Shown here piece after piece: positions 10,877 through 22,265 of a stretch of DNA of 64,000 bases. The stretch spans positions 22,887,879-22,951,878 of the forward strand of contig JARZZO010000003.1 of assembly GCA_030544215.1 (NCBI GenBank), given 5' to 3'. Made by a program: the position numbers and the translations under genes. The stretch comes from Zantedeschia hybrid cultivar. Lineage: Eukaryota > Streptophyta > Magnoliopsida > Alismatales > Araceae. The notes beneath the pieces are model-generated. The model worked only from the letters and a program-made list of their open reading frames with translations. It searched no databases and was not told where the DNA came from. Position 1 is the first letter of the stretch, and the number at the start of each line of letters is the position of its first letter.

Positions 10877-12431
10877 ATGAAATGCCCATTATACCAATTT
10901 CACAATTTATATTAGCTTTGGCAGTGGCTAAGAATGGACGTCCTAGGATGATCGGGGTGTGAATGAGTTCCTTAGGTAATGCCATATCCAGAATAAGAAA
11001 ATCCACGGAAAAATAACAATCATGAACCTTCACAATGACCTCCTCAATTAATCTCCGTGGAGTCTTCACAGACCTATCAGCCAACTGCAAGATGATGGGT
11101 GTGGGCTTTAATTCCCCAATATCAAATTACTCATAAATGGCTGTTGGCAAGAGGTTCACACTAGCACCTAAATCCAATAAAGCTCTATCAAATGTAACTC
11201 CACCTAAGTCACATGAGATCAACGGTGCTCCAGGATCCTTTAACTTCTTGGGTAGGTGATTCATCACAATCGCACTTACATCTTCTGAAAGCCGAACCTT
11301 TTCGGGTGCCATTCTAGATTCTCTTCGTGGAGTACATAATTCCTTGAGGAACTTAGCATAAGCTGGCACATACTTAATGGCATCGAGGAGTGGAATATTA
11401 ATCTGAACCTGTTTGAATAAGTCCAACAATTCCTCATTCTGGGCCAGTTTCTTCCTGGCATTGGGCTTAGCTAACAAAGCATTAGGAAATGGCACCCTAG
11501 GTTGATAAGAACTTGGGCCTTCATCTATCTTCCCTTTTCCTTTCGGGTCTTCCTCTAACTTTTCCATGCTGGGTTCAGCCTCACTCTCACTTTCAATTTC
11601 ATGAGGCCCGTCAGTGAAACCTTTGGCTAACTCTCCATTTATATGTAGGTTTTCTAAACTTTTTCCACTCCTAAGGGCAGAAATGGCTTTAGCATCCTCA
11701 AATTGCGGCCCTTTAGGTTGTGGTAATGGGCAAGGCTGAGGTAAAAGGCCCGATTGCTGTGAAAAATTTGGAGGTTGATTCCTTAGATTGGCAATGGGTT
11801 GACTAGGAAGTTGACCGACTTCTCTTCTCATCGTAGCCTCAGCTAGTTGGCCCATTTGACTTTCCAACTTAGAAATGGATTGTTGCTGGGTCAAAATCAG
11901 TTGTTGGAGTTGAGTGAATTTGTCATCAAAGTTGGGCTGAGGAGGTTGTTAGTAAGTGGGTGGAGGATGGTATTGGGTTGGTTGTCCTGATTGGAATGAT
12001 TGGGTTGGTTGTCCAGATTGGAATGAGTGGTAGTGGTCCGGTTGAGAGAATTGGGCCTGAGATCCCCTTACCTGAACATTGCCGTAGAAATTAGATTGAT
12101 GTTGAAATGAATTCGGTGGCTTTTGGGCTTGATGCATGGGAGGATTGGACATTGGTAGTGGGGCCTGTTGATTCTTCCAAGAAAAATTTGGGTGGTTTCT
12201 CCAGCCATGGTTGTAAGTATTTGAGAATGGATCATTATTGGGCCTGGAGAATCCTTGGGCAGCCTGAACTTGTTCCTGAATAAATGGTGGAAGTTGGGTT
12301 GCAGTTGGGCATTCATTCACTTGATGGGTTGGACTTGCGCATAAGGCACAAATATCATGATTGGTATAAGATGGGCCTTCATATGGACTAGATTGTGATG
12401 GGTAAGTAGGCTCTTGCTTGTTTAAGGCCAA
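10782..12431 (-). pseudogene. Athila nucleocapsid (zinc knuckle) and protease
   Basis: A CCHC zinc knuckle (CALCASPTHQVNEC, spacing C-X2-C-X4-H-X4-C) lies near 12320-12350, followed by a Gln/Pro/Ser-rich linker. The frame at 11127-11894 runs through conserved Athila linker sequence to the aspartic protease motif LLDLGASVNLLP near 11145-11180. DLGAS in place of DTGAS is typical of the clade. After a stop at 11127, 10782-11090 continues the protease fold with IILGRPFLATAKANI. Stops at about 11947, 11127 and 12447 break it. Confidence 0.85.
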
Positions 12432-12446
12432 GAGTTGGTCTAGTTT

Positions 12447-13322
12447 CTAGGCCAAGATATCTACCTTATCCAATTTCTGATTAATCAGATTTATGTCCAT
12501 TCTGGATTCGGGCTCTCTATGGGCCTTAAGTTCATACATTCCAATCCGTTTAGATGGCCCAACAGACCTCTCATAAGATGATAATGAGGCATGATTGATG
12601 GAATTTTCACTTAGCATCTCAGAAAGATCATAGGCCTCATCTTCATTTTTCATCATAAATGCCCCTCCACATGAGGCATCTACCATCTGTCTGAAATGTT
12701 CAGACAATCCTTCATAGAATGCTTGGACAATTTGCCATTTTTAAAGCTTATGATGAGGGCATTTCCTAAGCAATTCTTTCAGTCTTTCCCAAGATTCATG
12801 GATCAATTCCCCGGGGGTTTGGGTAAAACTCGTGATGGCCTTTCTCATGGTATTAGTCCGTCCTATGGGATAGAACTTCTTGAGAAATTCTTTCTGCATT
12901 TCTTCCCATTTCCTAATGGGCCTTCTTATAGTCCCCAACCAATATTTAGCCTTATCCTTTAATGAAAAGGGAAATAAGGTCAACTTAAGGCCATCATCGG
13001 TGAAATTCTGGATCTTCACCGTGGAACTGATTTCTAGAACTTCATCCAGATGCTTATAGGGATCTTCATTAGTATTCCCATAAAAGGATGGGAGCATTTG
13101 AATGGTGCTAGATTTAATTTCATATTGATTGGCTGGATTCTGAGGAAGATAAATACAGGATGAAGGTTGATATCGATTTGGAATGAAATAGTCCTTCATT
13201 TGCTTTGGTGGGTCCTGATTATCAGCCATTTGATCTTGTGGTGGATTTATTTGATGTAGGATTCTTTCTATTTCAGCAAATGGTCCTAGAAGGTTAGGGT
13301 TTTGAGATCTCCTACCTTGCAT
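12447..13322 (-). pseudogene. Athila Gag capsid
   Basis: The frame starts with MQGRRSQNP at 13322 and includes the capsid-type block IQNFTDDGLKLTLFPFSLKD, KAKYWLGTI, WEEMQKEFLKKFYP and ESWERLKELLRKCPHH, the retrotransposon Gag signature. A stop after PHHKL at 12741 interrupts it. The same protein resumes (QAFYEGLSEHFRQMVDAS and onward) to 12447. This start was chosen because it is the first Met after the leader and precedes all conserved sequence. Confidence 0.85.
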
Positions 13323-14253
13323 ACACTAGGACTGATAGAGAGAGGATGAATTTGAATTTTTTTTCTATTTCTTGTTTTTTTTTTTTAAATGCAAACAATT
13401 TTGGCAAACAAATTACCCTAATGATCTAATGTTAACCTGGACTCTCTATGTGAATTTTCTTATAAGGTGAATGGAGTCCACCTCAAGTTACAACCACAAT
13501 CAATCAATGGCCAGGTAAGAGGTGGGGTAGTGGGAGGCTCCCCCTACTTTCGTAGGGACCTAATTAGAGAACCACTTTCCCGCTTAGGCGTTTGCATTTT
13601 TAACTGCTAGCCTAGACATCGTTGCCAAAAGTGGAGGCAACCCGAAATTTAAACCACTCACGGTGTAAACCCTAAATTCTCTTTCGACTTGTTTTTAATT
13701 GGATTAGGAAATGCCAATGCAAGGAAGGTGATTTGTAGGCTAAGGAAGGGTGATCAAATCCCTACCTTATGTGGTTAAAGTTGTTGCCCTTAAAGTCTTT
13801 TTGAATGCAATACAAGGCAACAAGCAAATCAATGCAAAGTGTGTTGATGCAATCATGAATGACTTGCTAAAATTGAAACATGTACCTTTCCCCCGCAATC
13901 TTCAACAATTTATGAAAATAATTGTGAAAGGAAACTAGCTTATGCTTTCCTAAAATGATGAATGCCTAGCATGGAAGGTTTCTAATCTGGAAATGAAGAT
14001 TTTTAAATTTGGATGTTCTTATTTTGTTTCTTTTTTTTTTTTAGTTAATGGAAACCTATCTAACTTAGAAACTACAAAAATTGAAACTAACTAAAGTAAG
14101 GAAATTGAAGTATAGAAAGTTGGAACACACTTGCCATGATTTCGCTTTCCTTTTTCTTTTTCTTTTTTTCAATATACCTACAAAAATAAGAAAAAGAAGG
14201 TTAGCTAAAGAATAATTACACTAAATCCAAGATAATCAAAATTAAAAATCTAA
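13323..14253 (-). other. Athila 5' leader between primer site and gag
   Basis: About 930 bp, AT-rich, with several T runs (near 13370, 14030 and 14150). I see no conserved ORF; a 62-codon plus-strand frame at 13750 has no recognisable motif. Confidence 0.6.
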
Positions 14254-14254
14254 A

Positions 14255-14272
14255 TCCCTGGCAACGGCGCCA
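14255..14272 (-). other. Athila primer-binding site, tRNA-Asp
   Basis: On the minus strand TGGCGCCGTTGCCAGGGA lies five bases inside the 5' LTR. It is complementary to the 3' end of plant tRNA-Asp with one mismatch, as in Athila elements. Confidence 0.92.
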
Positions 14273-14277
14273 AAAAT

Positions 14278-16271
14278 TGATCGTTCCAAATTGTGTGTCG
14301 TCAAACACTCATAAGAACGTTCAATCTAAATTTATTCGGCTCATGTAAATTAGATTTTGAAAATTAATAATGGTGAGTCCGAGTCGATCCACATGGAATA
14401 AGATCTTAATTTTGAAAACCTTGTGATTCTTAGTTATCTAAAAATAGGTGAGAATTTGAGTGAACTAATTACTTATTTAAACTAGAACTCAATTAACTAA
14501 TGTTACCTAAAAATGTAATTACGTAAACTAAACAAATCCCCCCTTTTTTTTTAAAAAATTAAACACAATCACATATGGAGAATAAGCACAACTAAAAAAA
14601 TATAACAAAGACACCGCAATTTAACTATGTGTAAATCATTACTTATCTAAAAATCATGAATCAAATTACAAAATTTAGGGTTTAATATCCTTAAACTAAA
14701 TAACTAAACATCAAATACTAAATAACTAATCCTAAACAATTAAACCAATACTATACTAGTGGAAATAGGAAAGCAAAGCAGCGGCCTCTGCTGGTTCCTT
14801 GTGGGGGTGCTGGCTCAGTGGACCAGCTGGAAAGAGGCGGCGCAGTGGTCCGCAGGTGTCCCTGGCAGGAGGAAACGGTTGGCAACGCTGGAGCAGCTTC
14901 AAGCTTGCATGCAGTGGGCTTCACCGAACGTGAATGGAGGTGCCTCACCGGAGCGCATGGAGGCTTGCTGGCTGCGTTGGGTGCGTGGGACTTGCTGGCT
15001 GGTGGAGGTGCAGCCGGTGCAGCTGGCGTGCGCTTGCTGGTGGGACGTGGAGAGCTTCGGGCGCAGCATGGAGGGCGTGGAGGCATGCATGCATGCAGGC
15101 ACGTGGACAGTGCAGGCTCCATGCATGGGCGGTGCTGTTGCTGCTGGCAGGGGCATGGTAGGCTCGTAGGCGCAGTGGAAGCCGGCTATGCTTCACCGGA
15201 CGTGCATGGGCGGCTTGTAGGCGTGCGGCTGCTGGCGTGCGCTTGCTGGTGCACCGGCAGGGTTGGAAAAGGAGGAGGAGGAAGTAGAGAAGAGTGGAAA
15301 GGACAGGGATGATGAGGAAGAAGAGGAGGCGGCGAAGGAGGAGGCCAGAGAGCGCGTGGGATAGAGCGAGAGAGAGAGACGTCGGAGACAGGGGAGGAGA
15401 GAGTGTGTGGGAGAAACAGAGAGGGAGGAAGGGTGCTGGGAGACGGTGAGAGAGAGAACTGGAGGAGGGGAGAACATGGAGGGAGAAAGAGAGACCGAGA
15501 GAGAGAGGTGCGGGAGAGAGAAGGAATAAGGGAGATTAAGAGAGGCTGTGGGAGAGAGAAGGAATAAGGGAGAGAAAGAGAGGCTGCGGGAGAGAGATTG
15601 GGAAACCGGAGAGGAAGGAGGAGAGTCCGGCTGCGGGAAGGGAAACCGAGGGGGAGAAGGAGAGGGCGGCTGGGAAACTAGAGAGAGAGGAGGAATACGC
15701 TGGCTGAGAAAACAGAGAGAGAGAGAGAAAGAATAATAGGGTCTCGGGTACGTAAGGAGTCTTTTTAAAGAGAAGGGAAGGAAGGTTTTTTAAAAAAAAA
15801 AGAAAATGGGAGAAAGGCAGGCGGTTGGCCCTTCTTGGGTTCTTCTTGGCCATGGAATTAGGGCAACACTAGGGCATCAAATGACATTTTTACCCCTGCT
15901 TTAATTTTTTGGACAAAATGAAGTCGAATTTATTGATATTTGAACATTAGACCTCCCCCAAATTTCCAGAAACTTCATCAACTGCACTGCATCATCGGCA
16001 TGTCCTGTTCACATAGAATAAATATAAATTAACATATTATCATTAAAAAATCATTATATTTATTTATTTCGTCTCGGTTTTGTTGAAAAATCACAAATGC
16101 GCTATACTCTATTAATCATATGAAATGACGATGTTTTTATGTCAGAATTTGACGAAATTGGTGCCGTTGGACTTAGTACGTAATTGTCTATCATTTCATG
16201 CTATTTTACAGATAAAAATGTGAGTATGATACGTATGATTGCCCTTAAATGATCAATTTAACACTTTATCA
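14278..16271 (-). mobile_element. Athila 5' LTR
   Basis: On the minus strand it starts TGATAAAGTG (16271) and ends AACGATCA (14278), so this copy keeps TG...CA ends. It aligns end to end with 4603-6646. The AT-rich U3-like part is at 15850-16271, the purine tract at 15360-15760, and the GC-rich CATGCATG part at 14760-15300. It is followed by the tRNA-Asp primer site. Confidence 0.92.
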
Positions 16272-16276
16272 ATAAA
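16272..16276. other. Target-site duplication ATAAA (right) of Athila
   Basis: Direct repeat of 4598-4602. Confidence 0.9.
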
Positions 16277-16624
16277 CATCGGGAAATAGAGACAGAATCA
16301 ACTTAGGAAACCTAAATGGCGTCGTGCAGTACAGACGTCTTTTAGCTAATTAATCAATTAATTAAAATTTAAATTTAAATATTAAAATAGGAATAAACTC
16401 TAAATGACGTCTACACAGGTCGACGTCTATTAGAATCCTTTCATATTTGATTAAAATCTGAGTTAAAATCAATTTAATTAATTAACTTAAATTATGTCTG
16501 TCTAACCCGATTAATCTAAAAAGATTAATTAAAATTAATTAATGATTAAATATCAGACCACTTTGAGGCATTATTATATGACATGAAATTTACTCAAAAT
16601 GATGTCAAAATTAGCGTGTCTAAA
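16277..16624 (-). mobile_element. Tat element X, 3' LTR, proximal part
   Basis: Continuation of the LTR after the Athila insertion. On the minus strand the LTR starts TTTAGACACGC at 16624 (other copies TGTAGACATGC) and aligns with 22266-22620. It contains GCGTC-type palindromes at 16313-16343 and 16402-16433. The adjacent minus-strand sequence CCAAGGTGAAGCAG just upstream is a weak candidate polypurine tract, consistent with this being a 3' LTR. Confidence 0.85.
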
Positions 16625-17974
16625 ACTGCTTCACCTTGGCATCGTCTTTGCAAGGGAGTGAGATGAAATGGAATGTACTAAAAAGGTGATGACAAGGTGT
16701 GATGAGATACGCTCTCAACATCACGTGATTGGAATTTTTCTCAAAATCATCAATGAAGATAACTCAAGGAGATCAATGGAATCAATCATGTCTGGATGAG
16801 GTAGACAAGGAAATAAAATAAGGTCGATCAACCTCCACGGATTGGGAAGTACCCCTGGTCATAGACACTGCAGGTTTCATCACGGTGAGCGATTGCCAGC
16901 CAATGTGGACGTGCTGCAGTCATGATGGATCTTAAAAAGAAAATAAAAAATATTTGAAGAAAGAGTCCAAGAAAGGATAGAATTCCAAGGATATCTTCAA
17001 GCGAACCTCAAAGATAATCAAGATACTCAATTCAGAATGGAATATTTCAGATCATGTTAGATTTATTTGATCAATAGTCTGAAACTCAATCAAGAATTAA
17101 TTCTTATCTCAATGATATCAAAGTCCTACATGATGTATGCCGGGCTAAAAGAAAAATACAAAGTCAAATAAAATATAAATTAATTAAGGATAATATTGTT
17201 AAATTGTCATTAATGAATCAATATACCAATTCTTGCAATTCAGTGCTAGGCCGAAGCTCGTTTATCCATGCACTGTTTTACAAAAGCGGAACTATCGTCC
17301 TCACTAATTAACAATCCAACGGCTTATCCGTGCGATTAAGAATTCTCTGGAATTATCACCGTTTTGTTGTAGGGGAACTCAAATTCCAGTTTCATCAAAA
17401 TCACAAGGTCCTTGATATAGTTTAATAAATATTTATCATATAGTAATGATGATGCAAATCAATTACATGAAAGAGTACAAGGATAGAGATAACTGTCTTT
17501 TTAGCCACGGTCAGGACTCATAAACTCCCACAGTGGGATCTTCTTGAATTTTCAGCTTCATTTGGATTTTCTTGAATTTCCTACACTAAAAAATTATCAG
17601 TAACTTCAAGTAAGTGCATTTAATTAAGCATCAAAATATGGATAAATAGTGAATGTCGGGTAAATAACAGAAAATCCTAAAACGCGTCGTGTCACGCCGA
17701 CGCCATTAATATTAAACAAAACGCGTCACTGTTCAACGACGCCTTTCAGTCGCAGAAACAGGTTCTGGCTAACTTATACTCGGATTCCAACTCTTTTCAT
17801 GCTCATCCCTTCTCCAATCCGGAAAAGCCTTCCTAGAATCGTAAATCCCTCTATATAAACTCCATTAACTTGCATTAAGGCAATTCCTAACACAATCTAG
17901 AGATTGAAGCAAGGGATTTTCTTCAAAGTTCAAGGATTTTCAAGGCTTCAAGAAGGAAAAGCTTCAAGAACAAG
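16625..17974. other. Spacer of X between 3' LTR and antisense gene, with TATA box
   Basis: About 1.35 kb, AT-rich, with no convincing ORF on either strand. A TATA box, TATATAA, lies at 17852-17858, 117 bp before the ATG of the DUF7745-like gene, in a suitable place to drive it. Two GCGTC-type palindromes lie at 17679-17708 and 17717-17748, immediately upstream of the TATA box. Confidence 0.6.
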
Positions 17975-19312
17975 ATGGATTCTTCAAGCAAGCGGATGAA
18001 GAAGACGCTAGAGAAGCTCTCCGACGTAAAAGATCGTTTAAGTGGAAGAGATCCTAACCTCCAAGTAAGTTAAATCCTCTCTTCCTTCAATCCTTCTTTT
18101 TCTTCATGTTCTTCAAATTCTTCATAGCAATCTCCTTTCTATTTTCTAGGCATATCCTTTGTTTCCCGGTCCAAGAAAATTCACATCTCTTCCTTAGATT
18201 TGAAAGCTTGCAAAAAGTATTACTATTTCCATGCAATCCTTTGTTTCCAAGTGGAACGTCCAAGGTCTAGTAGTCCATGCAAAGCATTGCAAGAGCCCAA
18301 ACGTGGACTGGGCGGCTATGGGTGCTTTGATTAAGTTATGGCATCCTCAAACCCATACTTTCCTTTTTCCTGAATTTGAATGCACTATTCTTCTAGAAGA
18401 GGTTGAACTTCTATTGGGCCTTCCCAAAATCAAGTTGAACAACAACAATAAAGTGATCTAGAATAAGATGGCTCTGATGAGGGAGAAGATCACATGTCAA
18501 CAATTGTTGATGAAAATCATGAAGGATCCAAAAGAAGTTAAAGGATGCCTCACTAAGAAAGGAATCAATCTTGCAAAGCTAGCAGAGTAGACTCTGTACG
18601 AGATTGAAGATCTTAGAGAGGATGACAATGAAAACATGATGAAAGCTTTCACCACGTGCCTAGCTGGAGCTTTGTTCTTTTCTGCTCAAGACAATATGCT
18701 AGAAGATGATCAAGTCAGTGCAATCTGCGAGATCTTTGAAGGAAGATAGATTGACATAGCGATTCTAGCCTATCTCTACAGTGGGCTCTCTGCAGCATCT
18801 ACAGGTCAGCCTCCCTATGGTTGTATGCTTCTCTTCGCTCTATGGGTTGAGTTGCACTTCAAGTTTGAATATCACATTAGAAATTCTACAAGACCGTCTC
18901 GAATCTATCAAAATAGTCCAATCTTCCATATTTCCAACATTGTGAAATTCAATGAGAAGATGATCAACCGAGTGCCCAAACTCAAGACTCGAGCTTACTG
19001 GAGATATTATATGAGAACAATGTCAGCAAATGGGTTCAACTCTTCACCTCTTGCTCTCGTAGGAAAACCAATTCGAGTGTGCCGCGCAGCGGGTGTAGAG
19101 CTTAAACTGATCGGGGCAACTGAGTTCTGCTGTACAATCCTCATCGATGTCATATTCAACTCAGCCTGCCTTGCTATGAATTTCCTGAGTTTTCCCATAC
19201 ATCTCCAGTCAAGAAGCGTGCCTTGGAATCCGATGAAGACTATGAAGCCATTGAACTTATAGTCATACTGTGGAATATTAGCTTCAATCATTGTGTAAAA
19301 TCCTCTCAATAA
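17975..19312 (+). pseudogene. DUF7745-like antisense gene of Tat element X
   Basis: A plant-specific protein of unknown function, antisense to the retrotransposon's own genes. Exon 1 (17975-18064) encodes MDSSSKRMKKTLEKLSDVKD and ten more residues, ending at a perfect donor CAA|GTAAGT. The intron is 18065-18149 (acceptor TTTTCTAG). Exon 2 contains LWHPQTHTFLFPEFE, TILLEEVELLLGLP, ILAYLYSGLS and LLFALWVELHFKF, then the C-terminal region with AGVELKLIGATEF. In-frame stops occur at 18195, 18201, 18459, 18588 and near 18747, and a frame change near 19130. It aligns with the copy at 1485-2729. The DUF7745 assignment rests on remembered motifs. Confidence 0.6.
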
Positions 19313-20386
19313 ACAGATAGAGGATTATCTTATCCATATATAATGGGATTTCGGGAATTCCTTCCTTGAATCTTCTCGTTTTCTTTTCCTTTTATGATGT
19401 AATTAAGAATTTATTTCAATGAAGAATCTTCCTTTATGCCTTGAAATTCATCATTGATCTTCTGTGACTTGCCCAAGATTTTTCCTTAAGTAAAAACTTG
19501 ATTTTTTCCTTAAAATATGACAATTCGGGTTTACTTAATGCAAAACGCGTCCACTCAGAAAGACGCATTTTAACCATAATTCATTTTCCAAAAATAAGAG
19601 ATTAATCCTTAAAATCCCGAATAATCCTTAAAACGCGTCCACATGGGTAAACGTCATTCAACCAAAAATTCATTTCCAAAATTAGAGATTAATTATGAAA
19701 ACCCCATTTATCCATAAAACGCGTCCACATATGTAGACGTCATTCAACTAAAAATCAGTATGCAAAAATCAGGGATTTATCCTGAAAACACCATTTATCC
19801 ATAAAACGCGTCGAGGTATGTAGACATCATTCAGTCAAAAATCACTTTCCAAAAATCAGAGATTTATCCTTAAAACCCCGAATTATGCTTAAAACACGTC
19901 TAGATGTGTAGACGTTATTCAATTCTCTCTCTTACTTTTCTCTAGAATTCTATCATTAATTCTGTGATTAATCCACTGAAATGCGTCGTGGTACTTGGAC
20001 GCTTTTAATCATCATGCCTTGTACTGCTCTGACTAGAATTTGTGGTTTAAACTAAAACGCATCGCTCTGTGAAGACGCCTTTTGATCAATATCAAACACC
20101 TGTCTTGCCGCCTCAGTTTATGCGCCATGAATGGCGTCGTTGTACCCAGAAGTGTTTTACCTTTCTCTAACAAAACTCGCGCAAGCTTCCCCTTTCTTCC
20201 TCATTCTTCTAAAACTTCTCTCTCTCCGGCGATTTCCTCCCCTCTCCGGCGGCTCTCCGACCTCTTCCAACGATCCTCCGCCTCCGGCAACCAAGCTCCC
20301 TTTTCCGGCCTTCCTTTTCATCACCGGCCTTCTCCTTCTCTTCTCTACTCGAGCTCTCCTTCTCTCAATCTCTCCTTCTTCTCACC
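19313..20386. repeat. Spacer of X: array of eight GCGTC-type palindromes and CT-rich leader
   Basis: Palindromes lie at about 19541-19572, 19629-19660, 19716-19748, 19802-19832, 19890-19921, 19980-20007, 20053-20084 and 20130-20159. The first five recur about every 87 bp together with similar flanks (CATTTTCCAAAA..., AGAGATTAAT...), so this stretch is also a loose tandem repeat. From 20160 to 20386 the plus strand is CT-rich, as expected of a plant 5' leader, and leads into the PMD gene ATG. Confidence 0.75.
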
Positions 20387-22265
20387 ATGGAACGTGGAGA
20401 AGGATCACGCAAGGCTAAGGCCATAGCAAAGAGGTGGCGGACAGCCTCCCTCACGGTGGTTCCAGCAGAAGAAATTCCGGAAGAATTGCCAGCCGAGCTA
20501 GCGGCGGTGGCGGCATTTTTGGAAGAGGAAGAAGCTCCCCCGGCGCCTATGGCCAAAGAAGAAGGAGGGGAGGGCAACCTCCACCTGGTAAGCTCCCTGT
20601 GTGATTGAATGGGATGAGAAAAAGAGGGAGAAAGGGGTTCTTTGGAAGAACCCGAAACAGGGTTTGAATGGCGTCCAGACCAGGTGATGCCTTTCAAGGG
20701 GCGTCGTCCTAGTCCGACGCCATTCAGGCCAAAAATCAATTTTTAAATAGGACATAAAATGGGTTCAAAAGGCATCAGGGGTGGTGGACGCCTTTCAATG
20801 GGTGTCCACATAGCTCGACGCCTTTTAAATAGAACATTTCATTGATTTATTAAGTCTATTAACTGATGAAATCTTCTTGTTTTTATTTGCAGGAGAGGAT
20901 GAGGGCTCGTATCTCGTGGGACCTAGTTATTGGAGCCTACCGAGGACTCCCGGACTTCCAGAAGGCGCGCCTGCGCTGGATAGTGTTCGGCGAGATCTTG
21001 GACATCGAGCCATTTTGGCTCGATCTGGTACTGCTGCAAGCGCTCATGGAGCGTTGGCATGCAGAGAGTCGGGTATTCTTAATGTCCTGGGGACACATGG
21101 TCCCAACCTTGGAGGATGTGACCAGGATTATTGACCTTAGAGTAGAGGGCTTACCGGTAAGCGGGGTGACCTACCCCGATTACTGTGGGATAGCGGAGGC
21201 CCTATTAGGTATAGAGGTCTCTACCCTAGATAGAGAGTCTAGGACAGTCCCTAGAGTGGAGGTAGAGGCCGCCTTAGTACTAGTTGAGCCCCAGCGTCGG
21301 TCAGACGAGACCTGGGAAGAGTTTAGGAGTAGATTAGTGGAGTCCACTTCTCCCATCTATTGTAGAGACCTTGATTAGGTAGAGGAGGTAGATAGGCAGC
21401 TTAGGGTGTTCTTAGTTTTCTTCTTCACTCGGTTGCTCTTCGTCACAAAGGGCGACTATATCCACTATAGATTCCCGAGTCTTCTAGATGACTTAGAGAG
21501 TCTGCACCAGTATGCCCGGGGTTCGGCCCTCCTGGCCCACCTCTTTGCTGATCTTTCCGCGGTCACGCCGGACCACGAGACCACTGTCAGCAACTTCTCG
21601 CCGTTTCTTTAGGTATAAGTTACTTTTTAATCATGTGTTTATGCAATGTAACGATATGATGCTTTCTAACTTATGTGTTTATGCATGCAGGTGTGGAGCT
21701 ATCTTTACTTCCCGCTCGACCGAGCGAGGATTGTTCGACTAGATGCCGTCCCGTTGGCTCGCCGTTGGCAACCAATAGTGGACACAGCTCCGCACCACCA
21801 TCAGTTGACGGCCCTCCGCCATCAATTCCTTCACTATCCAGAGCTTTTGGTAAGTCTTTAATTTATCTAGTCTTATTAAATGCAGTGTTTCATTTATTAA
21901 ATGCAATTTTATTCATATCAATGCATCTAACTTGTATGCAGGTGATCTGGCGCCCGTACATGGGTATGGGCGAGGAGGGCCAGCCGTGGGTGGCGGCTGG
22001 CCAGAGGAGGGTCGGCAGGCAGATGTGGGTGCACTGCCTTAACGAGATCGAGTCCCTCCATCTCCGGCTCGTGATGAGGACGTTGGGCCCCCACCAAGAA
22101 TGGATTGATGAGGAGGTCTCGGAGGATGTCGGACGGAGCATGAGGGGTAAGCAGGCCCTCACAGATTGGCGTGCCAAGTTTCCAGAGCAATACGAGGATT
22201 GGCATCGCCGCGGCGTACGGGTGGAGTCCCATGTGGAGAGCAGCGAGGCTTATCTCCAGCAATAC
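20387..22265 (+). pseudogene. Plant mobile domain (PMD) antisense gene of Tat element X, spliced
   Basis: A plant mobile domain (aminotransferase-like) protein. Host relatives such as MAIN and MAIL1 act in nuclear gene and transposon silencing. Four exons with good GT-AG borders: 20387-20587, 20893-21612, 21691-21849 and 21942-22265. Key motifs are LLQALMERWHAESRVFLMSW, HMVPTLEDVTRIIDLRVEGL and TKGDYIHYRFPSLLDDLESL in exon 2, VWSYLYFPL opening exon 3 and VIWRPYMGMG opening exon 4. TAG stops at 21376 and 21610 (last codon of exon 2) inactivate it. The 5' LTR of element P cuts it at 22265; the frame then runs on to a stop at 22314. Introns 20588-20892, 21613-21690 and 21850-21941 are intact. 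The gene is antisense to gag-pol of X. Confidence 0.75.
20665..20828. repeat. Four GCGTC-type palindromes inside PMD intron 1
   Basis: Palindromes at 20665-20697, 20698-20727, 20766-20797 and 20799-20828 follow one another head to tail. The second has perfect 7-bp arms, GGCGTCG, around TCCTAGTC. All lie in intron 1, none in exons. Confidence 0.75.

Larger units (their letters stand above)
4603..16271 (-). mobile_element. Complete Athila-type Ty3/gypsy element, nested in Tat LTR
   Basis: This 11,669-bp element has LTRs at 4603-6646 and 14278-16271, a tRNA-Asp primer site, gag, protease, RT, RNase H and integrase remnants in order on the minus strand, polypurine tracts and 5-bp TSDs (ATAAA). 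The post-integrase region is only about 1.2 kb and shows no envelope-like ORF, which many Athila relatives have. All ORFs carry stops and frameshifts. The LTRs are similar but differ by substitutions and a tandem-duplication indel near 5309-5353, so the insertion is not very recent. Confidence 0.93.

Noticed and set aside
3682..16624. Solo Tat LTR with its own TSD
   Set aside because: The flanks ATAAG and ACTGC do not match, and the inner side leads to sequence expected upstream of a 3' LTR.
20365..20755. Minus-strand frames over PMD exon 1
   Set aside because: Shadow of the coding exon; the plus strand has the conserved MERG start and splice donor.
17975..22265. Host genes (a plant DUF7745 gene and a PMD gene) into which transposons inserted
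   Set aside because: The same two-gene order occurs in two copies, each next to Tat LTR or pol in antisense orientation, so the genes more likely belong to the element. A host origin of the family is still possible.
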